Shown here piece after piece: positions 10,471 through 19,900 of a DNA stretch of 64,000 nucleotides. The notes beneath the pieces were generated by a model. It was not told where the DNA came from. It searched no databases and saw only the letters and a list, made by a program, of their open reading frames with translations. The stretch covers positions 89,058 to 153,057 of the forward strand of contig JADNRY010000152.1 in NCBI GenBank assembly GCA_015501585.1, written 5' to 3'. Source of the stretch: Rhodocollybia butyracea. Lineage: Eukaryota; Basidiomycota; Agaricomycetes; Agaricales; Omphalotaceae. The position numbers were made by a program, and so were the translations under genes. Numbering within the stretch: position 1 is the first letter of the stretch; each line of letters opens with the position of its first letter.

Positions 10471-10852
10471 ATGCTACCTAGGATGTGTTTTGGGTTCTTG
10501 TTCCCCGATGACCGTGTTCAATACCTAGGCAAAATATATCATGAAAAATACTATCCAGATACTCCAGTACCGGAGAGAATTGCGCATGCTACATATTCCT
10601 CTGTCGGCTCTTCTGCTCTCATGAGCCAAGTCAAAGGTTTATGGGCACGTCCAAGGATGGCATTGGCCATGGTATACACCCGTGGCGGTCACGTCGAACG
10701 AGTCGTATCTGTGTTCGATAACTTTCAAATCAGTTTGAAAGAATCGGGACCTCAAAGCGCCCTGGACCCAGACAGAAATCGTTAAGCAGCTTCAGAAGGT
10801 ACTTGAAGTCGATACGCCGCCACGTTGGTTCTATATGGCGGATCAACCGTGA
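10471..10852 (+). pseudogene. CFGF family copy 2, frameshifted
   Basis: A tandem relative of the 9956 gene starting MLPRMCFGFLFPDDRV. The frame is conserved through GGHVERVVSVFDNF. Two one-base deletions and one deletion of about 10 nt, relative to copy 1, then break the frame, which stops near 10783. The 3' part still resembles the family in another frame up to a TGA at 10850-10852. It may encode a shortened protein of about 105 aa but is best read as a decaying duplicate. Intergenic distance to copy 1 is 137 bp. Confidence 0.7.
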
Positions 10853-11621
10853 GGACATTCAGTTGTGTAACTAACTTCTAGTCCCTGAACTTAAGGCCCT
10901 TTCCTCTCCTTTCCCCAGAATGCCATTTTAACCGCGAGATTTAAGGTCATCCCAGGACTGTATTGGATGTAATATAGACCGATGTTGATGTTCGAATTAT
11001 TGTGTACCGCCAATCGCATGTTTTCCGAGTCCCTCTTGATATTGCTATTCAACGGTCAAGTGCTTCATCTTGCATCTGATGGGAAATCGTCCAGGCTTCT
11101 TCCCGTTTCCGGTACCACCTTCGTTAGGATCGGATACCCTGATTCCAACTTAAATTGTGGTTTCGCTTTCATTTTCGATTCCCTACGCCTCAAGGGTAAT
11201 ACGCCCCATAATGACTGAACAGACACTTGGTCGGGCCATTCGGTAAATAACATGTCTCTTAACAAATGCACAAATGCTACGCACTCTCATTTTGCAATAT
11301 GACAAAAATACAGCGGGAGATGTCTTTTCATGCTGGCTGCGAAGCCTAACACCCGTCTTCGTTATGTCGAATGTATGCGTTTAAATGTTTAACACTCTAA
11401 ATGTAACCTACATTCATCTCATATGCTTTTGAACACGTTAATGTTCCTGCCTCTAGCGAGATCTGCCAGTGTGGAGGATTATTCCGGTGGAAATGCGTAC
11501 TCGAGGATTAGAAAGAGGAGCCAATTGATATTTTGTATAGGTAGTAATTGCTTGGTACGATGATTTCTACATGCGTGGCTCAAAAAAGAAGAGAAACAAC
11601 ATCCCTTCTGGCATCTGGGCC
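10853..11621. other. Intergenic, diverged duplicate of 41.85-43.29 kb
   Basis: No gene recognised. Scattered similarity to unit B (around TGTAATATAGACC, GAGCGAGATCT-like and CGGTGGAAATGCRTACT segments) shows that it belongs to the duplicated block. Confidence 0.5.
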
Positions 11622-12736
11622 TTAAAAGAGATGTGGCACAATCTGGTGAAGATAGGATGGCCACACGCATCAGTGATAAGAAATTGAAACCGGAACACAA
11701 ACAACGAACCTGCTCGATACGTGGGAGCCGAAGTCCTGTCCACATTCCCAACAACTTGTAGTCTGCATTTCGTGGAGTCCACTCAACCATCCCCAAGAGA
11801 CGATAGTACGCGATAAGTTTTGCTTGAGTAGCTGCGAATTCAACTGCGGGAGGGATCCCAGTTGCCTTGAGCTGGTTTCTGTGCGCTTCAGAGGTGAGAC
11901 CTGCAGGATGAACGATGATCGAATCCATTTCGAAGGATGGAAGCATTCCAATGAGGCCATCCAATGCGAGAAGACCGATGCCGTAGCCTGAACAAGGAAC
12001 AATCAGTATGAATGATAAAAAGTCGGTGGAGCACTGACCGCGCCATTTGACATCAAGCTCAATAGAATCTAGATAAACTATATCGCCTGTCCCTTTTCCT
12101 GGTATTAGGTACATTTTAAACCTGCACAGCGCATAGAACATACCAATGTACTCCTCGAGTGCAGGATTTCTGACGTCTCCATCCTCATTGAATAACGTGG
12201 AGCACATTCGCTCAAGTTCTTGCGATATGGCATCACGAGACATCCTGCCAATCACTGATTAGAAAAAAAAGGTTCCGCGACAAGTCGACGACGCACCAGA
12301 AATTATCGATGGTATCACCGTCCTTGGCGTTGTAAATACGGGAGCGATTGATGAGCGTGTACTCGATTTTACCAATGACCTGGCGCTCCTCTTCATCGAC
12401 CTGGTTCTCTGGATAGAAGCAAATGGAGGCTTCGTGACGAGATATGTTTTGCTCCTCCTGTCACATTGAAAATGAAAATGAGCTTTTTTTTCGTACAACA
12501 AAAAAAATTGAAGAAAACACTCACGTTCAGATATCTGGATTGTCCTATATATCGCTTTGACTCGTGTAGGAGTACGCTGAAGTGTCCCTTTGGGAGAGGA
12601 TTCTTGTTTTTTACTTTGTATTGTGCTGGGGGCTGTAGGCGAGATTCAACGATAAGCGTAAGTTGGAAACTGTATGGACTTTATTTGTGAGCCTTTATGA
12701 GCTTTCACGTACAGGTCTGGTTGTGCGTTGGTTCAT
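11622..12736 (-). CDS. GNAT-like acyltransferase family protein, copy A1
   Basis: Seven exons on the minus strand: 12713-12736, 12525-12632, 12297-12457, 12144-12244, 12039-12098, 11710-11987, 11622-11642. The sum is 753 nt (250 aa), all GT-AG. The key segment is a strand IVYLDSIELDVKW followed by RGYGIG and LLALDGLIGML (about residues 137-165), then SIIVHP and LIAYYRLLGM. This order (beta strand, R-x-x-G-x-G acetyl-CoA loop, helix, strand, YYxxLGM) matches motif A and the C-terminal part of GNAT N-acyltransferases. The substrate is unknown. The last exon encodes only IVPHLF plus a stop; all four copies in the window keep this peptide despite synonymous changes, supporting the splice model. 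It is paired in tandem with A2. Confidence 0.75.
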
Positions 12737-13409
12737 GATGATGGTGGTTGATGTCTCGAGATGATGGTGGTTGGTTGTCTCGAAGTGATAATTCAGGCGC
12801 TTCTTGTCACGAGGTGCACCTAACCTTGAAATAAACTTAAGTCGAGCAATTCATCTTCTTCCTATGGTGTTTCTAATCCAACGATCTCAACGACAGGCTC
12901 GTTCATTTATCTCGCTCAATTATACCACAACAGTTCTCAATTTACACTTTCTAGATATCATTAGTACCAACGTTTGATATTCCTCCATTTATCAAGTCAA
13001 GTACTTTTGCTTCTCTCTCCCGCCTAACATTTCCAAACCATCTAGTGTCTCCCCCTCAGCCACCTGTTTCTGTTTTCCCCAAATGTTCTGGTCAGCGCCC
13101 TCGGTTTTTGCTTCTTTTCGTGTTACTTACGAGCGAACTACCAAGAGGCGGTTTCACAAGTCTCACTATGACCTAGATCGTTTGATGTAATGGAATCCTC
13201 ATTCAGTCTGTTCTTCTGTCTAGCTCTCCAAGAAGGAGAACTCGAAGAGCTGATTGTGGTAGTGAAGTGCAGAATATGGGTGTTCTTTTCCTTACGCGCC
13301 ACGCATGAGCTACGGAAAAATTGATTACTTAGTTAGATTTTACTAAGTACTTGTGCGGCTAAAAAAAGAAACAATATCGCCCTTGGCATGCATGCTTGGC
13401 ATTTGGTCC
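12737..13409. other. Intergenic between tandem GNAT-like genes
   Basis: No gene. The part around 12890-13080 is similar to the flank at 14570-14880 (ATTATACCACAAC, TTTACACTTYCTAGATATCA), showing that the tandem duplication included the upstream regions. Confidence 0.5.
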
Positions 13410-14463
13410 TTAGAAGAGATGTGGCACAATCTGTCGAAGATAGGATGTGAACAATAAGAAACACAAAACTAGATCAACGAACCTGTTTAATACGGGGGAG
13501 CTCACATCCCGTCCACATTCCCAACAACTTGTATTCTGCATTTGGCGGAGTCCATTCGTCCATCCCCAGGAGACTGTAGTATGCAACCAGCTTTGCTTGA
13601 GTAGCCGCGGAGTCAACTGTAGGGTGAACGATGACCGAGTCCATTTTGAAGGATGGAAGCAGTCCGAGAAGGCCATCCAATGCGAGGAGACCGATGCCGT
13701 AGCCTGATGATAGATCAATCAGTGAAAATGCTTGTCGATACGTGGGGCACTGACCGCGCCATTCGACCTCGAGCTCGATAGAGTCTAGATAGACTATACT
13801 GCCTGATCCTTTTCCTGGTATTAGACACATTTTGAACCTGCGCAGCGCAGCGCATATAACATACCAATGTACTCCTCAAGCGCAGGGTTTTTGGGCTCTC
13901 CGTCCTCGTTGAATAACGTGGCGTGCATCTGCCCAAGTTCATCCGATATACCATTACAGTATTGCCTATCAATCACTGATTAGAAAAAATGAATCCGACA
14001 AAAAATTGCGCGACAGCGCACCTGAAGTTATTGATGGAATCACCGTCCTTGCCATTGTAGATACGGGAGCGATTGATGAGCGTGTACTCGATTTTGCCTA
14101 TGACCTTTCGCTCATCTTCATCATACTGGTTCTCTGGCTTGAAGCAAATAGAAGCTTGGTGGCGCGTTATATTTTGGTTCCCCTGCCACGTTAAAAATGA
14201 GCTTTTCCTCGTGCCACAGTATTAAGAAGATATCTAAAAGACACACTCACATTGAGATCCCTGGATTTTCCTAGGAAACGCTATGACTCGCGCAGGAGTA
14301 CACTGAAGTGTCCATTGGGGAGAGGATTCCTGTTTTTGACTTTGTATTGGCGGAGCTGAGGGAGAGATTTAAGTATACAAGCATAAGTTAGTGGAAACTG
14401 TAGACTGGACTCTTTTTGTGGACTTTCACGTACAGGTGTGCGTTGGGTTGAAAAATTATTCAT
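13410..14463 (-). pseudogene. GNAT-like family copy A2 with premature stop
   Basis: Same exon plan as A1, with start MNNFSTQRTP at 14463 and final exon IVPHLF ending at 13410. It keeps the strand IVYLDSIELEVEW, RGYGIGLLALDGLLGLLPS, SVIVHP and YYSLLGM, and lacks the ten-residue stretch present in A1 after VIVHP. The second exon contains TAG (minus strand, at 14281-14283) in place of the AAG or CAG seen in the three other copies, so translation would stop after about 45 residues. The rest of the reading frame is intact, implying a recent lesion. An intron present in all copies is 50 nt here versus 45 nt in A1 because of an extra GCGCT; this does not alter the product. Confidence 0.75.
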
Positions 14464-15036
14464 GGTGATGGTTGTCTCGAAACAAGCGCTTCTCGTCACG
14501 GGGCAGCCAAAACTCACTAGCAAAAGGAAGTCGAGCAACTGGAACCCCTTTTTCACCGATGATGCTTCTAACGCCCAGACTCATTCATTTATACTACTAA
14601 TTATACCACAACGGTTTCCAATTTACACTTCCTAGATATCAACATTGGTACCAACTCGCGACAGGAATATCTTGTGGCAGACCTACTACCTCGACCTTTT
14701 CTCCGCACCGAAGCACGATATCCCTCAATCTATCGGTACAGTCAGTTACTTTCGCTTCTTCCCCGCCTAACGTCATCTAGCGTCTTCGCCTCGACCAGCT
14801 CTTTCTGGGGAATCGCCTGAGATTCGAGAAACACATTTGCTCTCCCTAGTCACGTAGTTTCATAGTCTCATGTCTCTAGAGACTCTTGTCAGACTTTGGG
14901 GAACTCCATCCTACTTCAATCGTCCAAGCGTCAAGGAATGTGATGGTGATGGAAAGCATTTAGTCGTTGTGCTTCGACCCATTCCTTTTGGATATGAAGA
15001 TTACCGACCATGCTGAACCTATATAGCACGATGCGC
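14464..15036. other. Duplicated upstream flank, no gene
   Basis: The upstream region of A2, nearly identical to 46148-46736. It ends exactly at the duplication breakpoint. Confidence 0.5.
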
Positions 15037-16034
15037 CCCATGATATGACATCAGAGGTTGTTGATTGAAGCTCGGACTTGGGGCCTTCCCTGGCCTTTTT
15101 TGCTTCAAAGAGTTTGGGACTGAAGTCTCTGACTCTCAACACATATACATATCCTGGACTGTCGCTTTCACTGAGGCATCTCTGCGATTTGGAATGCCTC
15201 TGGGTGATGTACATGTCTCACCTGGAGGTGGATTCTATTCAGGTTATTGCCATGTTACCGAAGTTGACCGATCTCTCTTTGACAATACCTGATGGAATCC
15301 CTCTTGATTACACAGGTGTTGAAGGTGGATTTCCATCATTGACAGACCTTTGGCTTCAGGGATCAACTTCCGATGCATGTAAATTCTTAGGGGTCTCCAG
15401 ACTACCAGCACTACAGGAGCTAAACATTGATTTATACTCGGGTCAGTCTCCTCTATCCGATATTGCAGCCATTAATTGTCTCCTCCGGTCCTGTCCTTTC
15501 CTTCGGCGTTTAGTGTTATCGTTCCCCTTCATGCCAGGTATTGATGACTTACAGCTTTGGTCAATATTCGAACCACTGTTGGAGCTCACAAGGCTGGAAT
15601 ACCTTCGCTATAACATTCCATTGCCCATATCACACCAGAAAGCATGTAGGATTCCTTCTGCATGGCCCCATCTCAAATATTTTTCTCTGCCTGAAAGTTC
15701 AACTGGTGATTCATCACCTGTTGAAACTCTCGCGCATTTTGCTAGGCATTGTCCAAATTTAGAGAATCTTTGCTATCCGATCCAACTTCAGATCACCACT
15801 CCCACAACTGTTATTCAGATCCATCCTACTCTTTCCAGGCATCCCTTATGCAGACTCACGTCCTTTGTGGAGACTGAAATAATGGCTGCACATGCTATGG
15901 CGCAGGCTCTCCATCAGATCTTCCCAAACCTTGCGGAAGTTGTTGGTCCTGGTGATGGTTGGGCGGAGGTGCAAAAAATTTTACACTCGTTCCAAGGCCC
16001 AATCCCCAATTCCAGAGGGGTAGGTGAAAGTTGA
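15037..16034 (+). pseudogene. LRR / F-box-like protein, C-terminal fragment
   Basis: An open frame from about 15069 to the stop at 16032-16034 encodes about 320 residues with no ATG at its beginning. It shows irregular leucine-rich repeats: LKSLTLNTY, LPKLTDLSLTIP, FPSLTDLWLQGS, LPALQELNIDL, CPFLRRLVLSFP, LTRLEYLRYNIP, WPHLKYFSLPES, CPNLENLCYP. This is the usual C-terminal half of mushroom F-box/LRR proteins, which recruit substrates to SCF ubiquitin ligases. The N-terminal F-box part is missing, and the frame starts 33 bp right of the segmental duplication breakpoint. The most economical reading is a gene cut by the rearrangement. No frameshift is seen in the rest. Confidence 0.7.
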
Positions 16035-16243
16035 GTCATCGGTTTGGTGGAACCCATTTTGATTATGTCTACATCTGATATAATCTGTATTATAACGAGG
16101 TACTGGACTTGCTTGATGTAAGTACCATTGAGTTCAATGTCTGCCGGTGACTGCTATCAACAACCATCATCATTACAGGGCGAGAGGTGCAGGTCTTGGG
16201 AACAAAGGAGAACAATCGCAACTAGATTACTATCCCGAATCTA
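16035..16243. repeat. Short spacer with one GTGGCGAG-type motif
   Basis: Around 16183-16240, GAGAGGTGCAGGTCTTGGGAACAA and AACTAGATTACTATCC match the dispersed motif also found at 32.7-32.87 and 34.85-35.2 kb. It directly flanks the outer end of the Ngaro-like element, just as a copy flanks its other end at 32.69 kb. Confidence 0.5.
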
Positions 16244-16628
16244 ATTGTCTGTGTTTGTTTGAATCACTGCGTGATTTAGCGAGAAAAGCAGCCGCCTCGA
16301 GGAGGCGGCCCTGAGATTGATTGAGTGAGGCGCAAAGAGACCGCTAACTATGAGAGTACATGAGTAAAGAAAAAGAATAGGAAGTGGGAAGTAGTTTGAG
16401 AACTATGGGAGGGAGACACAAAAATAAGGAGTGATGTTAAGTACTGGCAGAGCAACGATAGAGAAACTGTAAGTAAGAAAGTCTAGTGAATAAACTGAGA
16501 GCATACCTGGCAGAGCAGCGATAGAGAAACTGATAGAGTTTGCTCATTGCTCCGCCAGCGTATAAATACAATCTGAGGGCCCAAGTGAGAGGTCCAAAGG
16601 ACAGGTCTAAGCTTGCTTAATTGTCCCA

Positions 16629-16976
16629 TGTTGGAACTAAGAGACACGTTAGTACGATGTACAACTAAGCTCAGCCAGAAGTGATGAAGGCTTAATCATA
16701 TTACCATACCTAAGAGACACGTTAGTACGATGTACAACTAAGCTATAGGTACAGTATGAGCATAATGGACATAGAGCATAAGTATAATAGACATACCTCA
16801 GCCAGAAGTGATGAAGGCTGAGGAAAAGAAGGGAACGTCGATACGTACAGTATAAGTAGAAATCCGTATCAGTGAAATAAAAGTTAAAACAAATGATAAG
16901 AACTCGGGTCTGATATCTACTCGGTATTGGAGCTGTACATACCGGCGGCCATATACCGCGGACCGAATATCCAACA
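16629..16976 (-). repeat. Copia 3' LTR
   Basis: 348 bp, TG...CA ends in the element's orientation. It contains two internal copies of a GAGACACGTTAGTACGATGT segment and of CAGCCAGAAGTGATGAAGG. Confidence 0.95.
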
Positions 16977-16983
16977 CTCCCCC

Positions 16984-19900
16984 TCAACGAGAATGCATTG
17001 GGACAAGTCCCAGTAGTCGAGTTGCCTGTCGATGAGTTTCACCATCAAGAGCTTTGGTGAATATGTCGGCGACATTATCCCTAGAAGCAACAACAGCTGT
17101 CTGAATATCACCGCAATGAACCGCTTCACGAATCCAGTGGTGGTGAATTTTGATATGTTTGTTTGCATTAGTGACTTGGTCGGAATTAATGTTCTTCAAA
17201 GCCGAAGATGAATCAACAAACATCTGAGTTGGTTCAGGTTGAGTGAAGTCGAGTTCCTGGAGAAGGGAGCGGAACCAAACAACTTCCCTACCACAAGATC
17301 CAGCTGCATAATATTCGGCTTCACTGGTGGAAGTCGCAACAGCAGTCTGTTTCCTCGTATACCAGGAAAAACAACCTGTACCGAAAGTGAGGGCGGCGCC
17401 AGACACCGAACGACCATGTTCAAGGTGATCAACAAAGTTGGAGTCGGTATAGGCAAAGAAAAGGAGTGACTTGCCACCAAGGACGAGGACGAAGTCAACA
17501 GTCCCCTTCAAATAGCGAATAATCCGTTTCACTGCTTTCCAGTGGATATGACCGGGATTATGCATGAACTGCGCTACTTGTTGGGTGCTGCGAGTGATGT
17601 CCGGGCGCGTTCGAGTGGAGGCGTGCATGAGAGAACCAACACCTTCAGCGTAGGGCACCAAGCGCATCTCTCTCTGTTCAGGAGAATCATCAGAAGGACA
17701 ATCAGCTTTGGACAATACCGTCTTTTCCATGGGTGTTCCAACGGGGTGAGCATCATCGAGTCGGAAACGCGAAATGAGAGACAAGATGTAGGAACGTTGG
17801 GAAAAGGAAATGGTTCGAGCAGATCTATCACGAGTAACAGTCATACCCAAAAATTGAGAGATCTCCCCCTTATCCGAGATATCAAAATGAGTACGGAACT
17901 CATCCTTGAATTGAATAATCTGTAGGATGGAGGAACCAAAGAGAGCTAGATCATCGACGTGAGTTGCAATGATGATTATTCCATCGGAAGAACGACGAAA
18001 GAAGACACAAGGATCGGAAATGCAAACCTGAAAGCCAAGTTCAACCAAAACACTTTTTAGTTTCTCATACCAGAGAAAACCAGACTGCTTAAGTCCATAG
18101 AGTGCCTTGTTAAGCTTCCAAACCCACGAATCCTTTCCTCTGACTGCAAATCCGGGCGGTTGCTTCACATACGTTGGCTGGTCATCAGGGATGGTGCTAT
18201 TAAGATAAGCAGATTTCACATCAATGACATGAATTTCCCAATCCTGGATGGCCGCTACGGTTGCAATACCACGAATGGATTCAATACGAGCAGTCGGAGC
18301 GTGGATATCGACAAAGTCAATACCCGGAATTTGGGTAAAACCCTGAGCTACAAGTCGAGCTCGGTAGACCTCAATGGCCTGAGTGTCGGCATTGCGCTTG
18401 ATAGCAAAGACCCAGCGTGTACCAATGGCCTTACGGTCAGGAGGTGGTGGAACGAGAGAGTAAGTCCCAGTCTCCAAGAGCTGGTTAAGCTCGTAATGAC
18501 AAGCGGCTTCCCACTCTGCATGATCGGGAGAGTTGAGAGCCTGCGAAACATTGAATGGAATTTCACCACTCAAGATATGAGCCAGTTCGGGCATCTCCCC
18601 CTCATCCCCGCTATCATCCATATCAAGCTCAACATGCGGAGGAATATCCTCATCAATCTGTGGCTGGACTTCTGCTCTCGCACGAGAGCGAGTCTTAGCA
18701 GGTGTAGCATCAGAAGGCATGCGGGGATTAGGACGAGGGGCACGAGGTGGAGGAGTAGCAGGAGGAACAGGAACAGGAGGGTCAGGTGGGAGAGCGGATG
18801 GAGCGGTTATAGGGGAAAACTCATCGTCATCTTTATAAGTAGGATTTTTGAGAGACGAATAATCATAGGACTCCCCCGCGGCGCTCAAAAGTCCATCTCC
18901 ATTAGTGTTGTCATCAAACTTCACAGAGATTGCTGAACGTACACCTTTACCTGGCGTGTACACATAGTACGCCACCCGAGTCTCGTCAAAACCTAGAAAA
19001 ATACCAGGAGTACCACGAGCGTCAAGTTTATGCTCCTGCGAGTTGTTGTATACCCAAACTTTACATCCAAAAGAATGCAATTTTCGACGGTCAGGGTGCT
19101 TCTTGTACCAGAGATGATAGGGTGTCTCCCCTTTAGGTAGAGGACTAGCATAAGTCCGGGCACGGATATTAAGAATGTACCAGACAGCGTAGCCCCACAT
19201 AGAGAGAGGGAGTTGAGAGTGAATAAGGATAGTGCGTACCCGGTCAAAAATTGTACGATTGAGGCGCTCAGAACGGCCGTTCTGTTCAGGAGTGTAAGGA
19301 GCGGTCTTTTCCCAGCGGATACCATGCTCCTTCATCCAATCGCGCCACTCGTTGGTTATATATTCCCCACCATTGTCAGTGCGGAAAACCTTCAACTTTT
19401 TGCCGGTTACCTTCTCTACTTCAACTAACCACTGCTTAAAAGCAGTAAAAGCATCACTCTTGCGGCGAAGCAAGTAACCCCAAGCCATACGGGAGCAATC
19501 ATCAAGAAACGTGATGAGATACCCCATGCCGGTCGTGGTCAAGACCGGAGCTGGTCCCCAAAGATCTGAGTGAACTAGGCCCAGTGGCTCTGAAGCTCTA
19601 GAGTTCGATTCAGGAAAGCGCGCACGGGTGAGCTTTCCCTGCGCACAGGCGTCACAGATGGGGGGTTCTGCAGCCAATTCTGAGGCCGTAAGTTTCACGG
19701 TCATCCCCTCAAGCGTACCCGAACGGTACAAGTCACGACAAGCGGGATAGTTCAAATGCCCAAGCTCGTTATGAAGCTGAACCAGTTTGGAGTAAAGCAG
19801 AGGTTTGTCCGAGGTGGAAGATGTAAACGCAGAGGTGGAGGGAGCAGAGTCAAGGTGATAAAGTCGAGAATTGTCCTTCGTTCCAGTGAAAACAACATCC

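Larger units (their letters stand above)
9850..15036. repeat. Segmental duplication unit A (about 5.2 kb)
   Basis: This block matches 41400-46736 in the same orientation, offset about 31.7 kb. Similarity is moderate over the left 1.5 kb, from the CFGF genes to about 11.4 kb. It is very high, visually almost identical, from about 11.62 to 14.9 kb. The right breakpoint is sharp: both copies share ATAGCACGATGCGC, then diverge at 15037 and 46737. The left edge is gradual. Confidence 0.85.

Noticed and set aside
12121..12143. Tiny 22-nt intron at the exon 4/5 junction of the GNAT-like gene
   Set aside because: Its removal puts the next exon out of frame; using the later CCAG acceptor gives a 45-nt intron and a fully in-frame gene.
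14281..14556. 91-codon frame as the N-terminus of A2
   Set aside because: It reads through a conserved intron (GTACGTGAAAG...CAG); in B2 the same unspliced frame meets a stop, so the short first exon model is preferred.
18160..18936. 258-codon plus-strand frame
   Set aside because: Antisense to the Copia polyprotein, whose frame shows all catalytic motifs.
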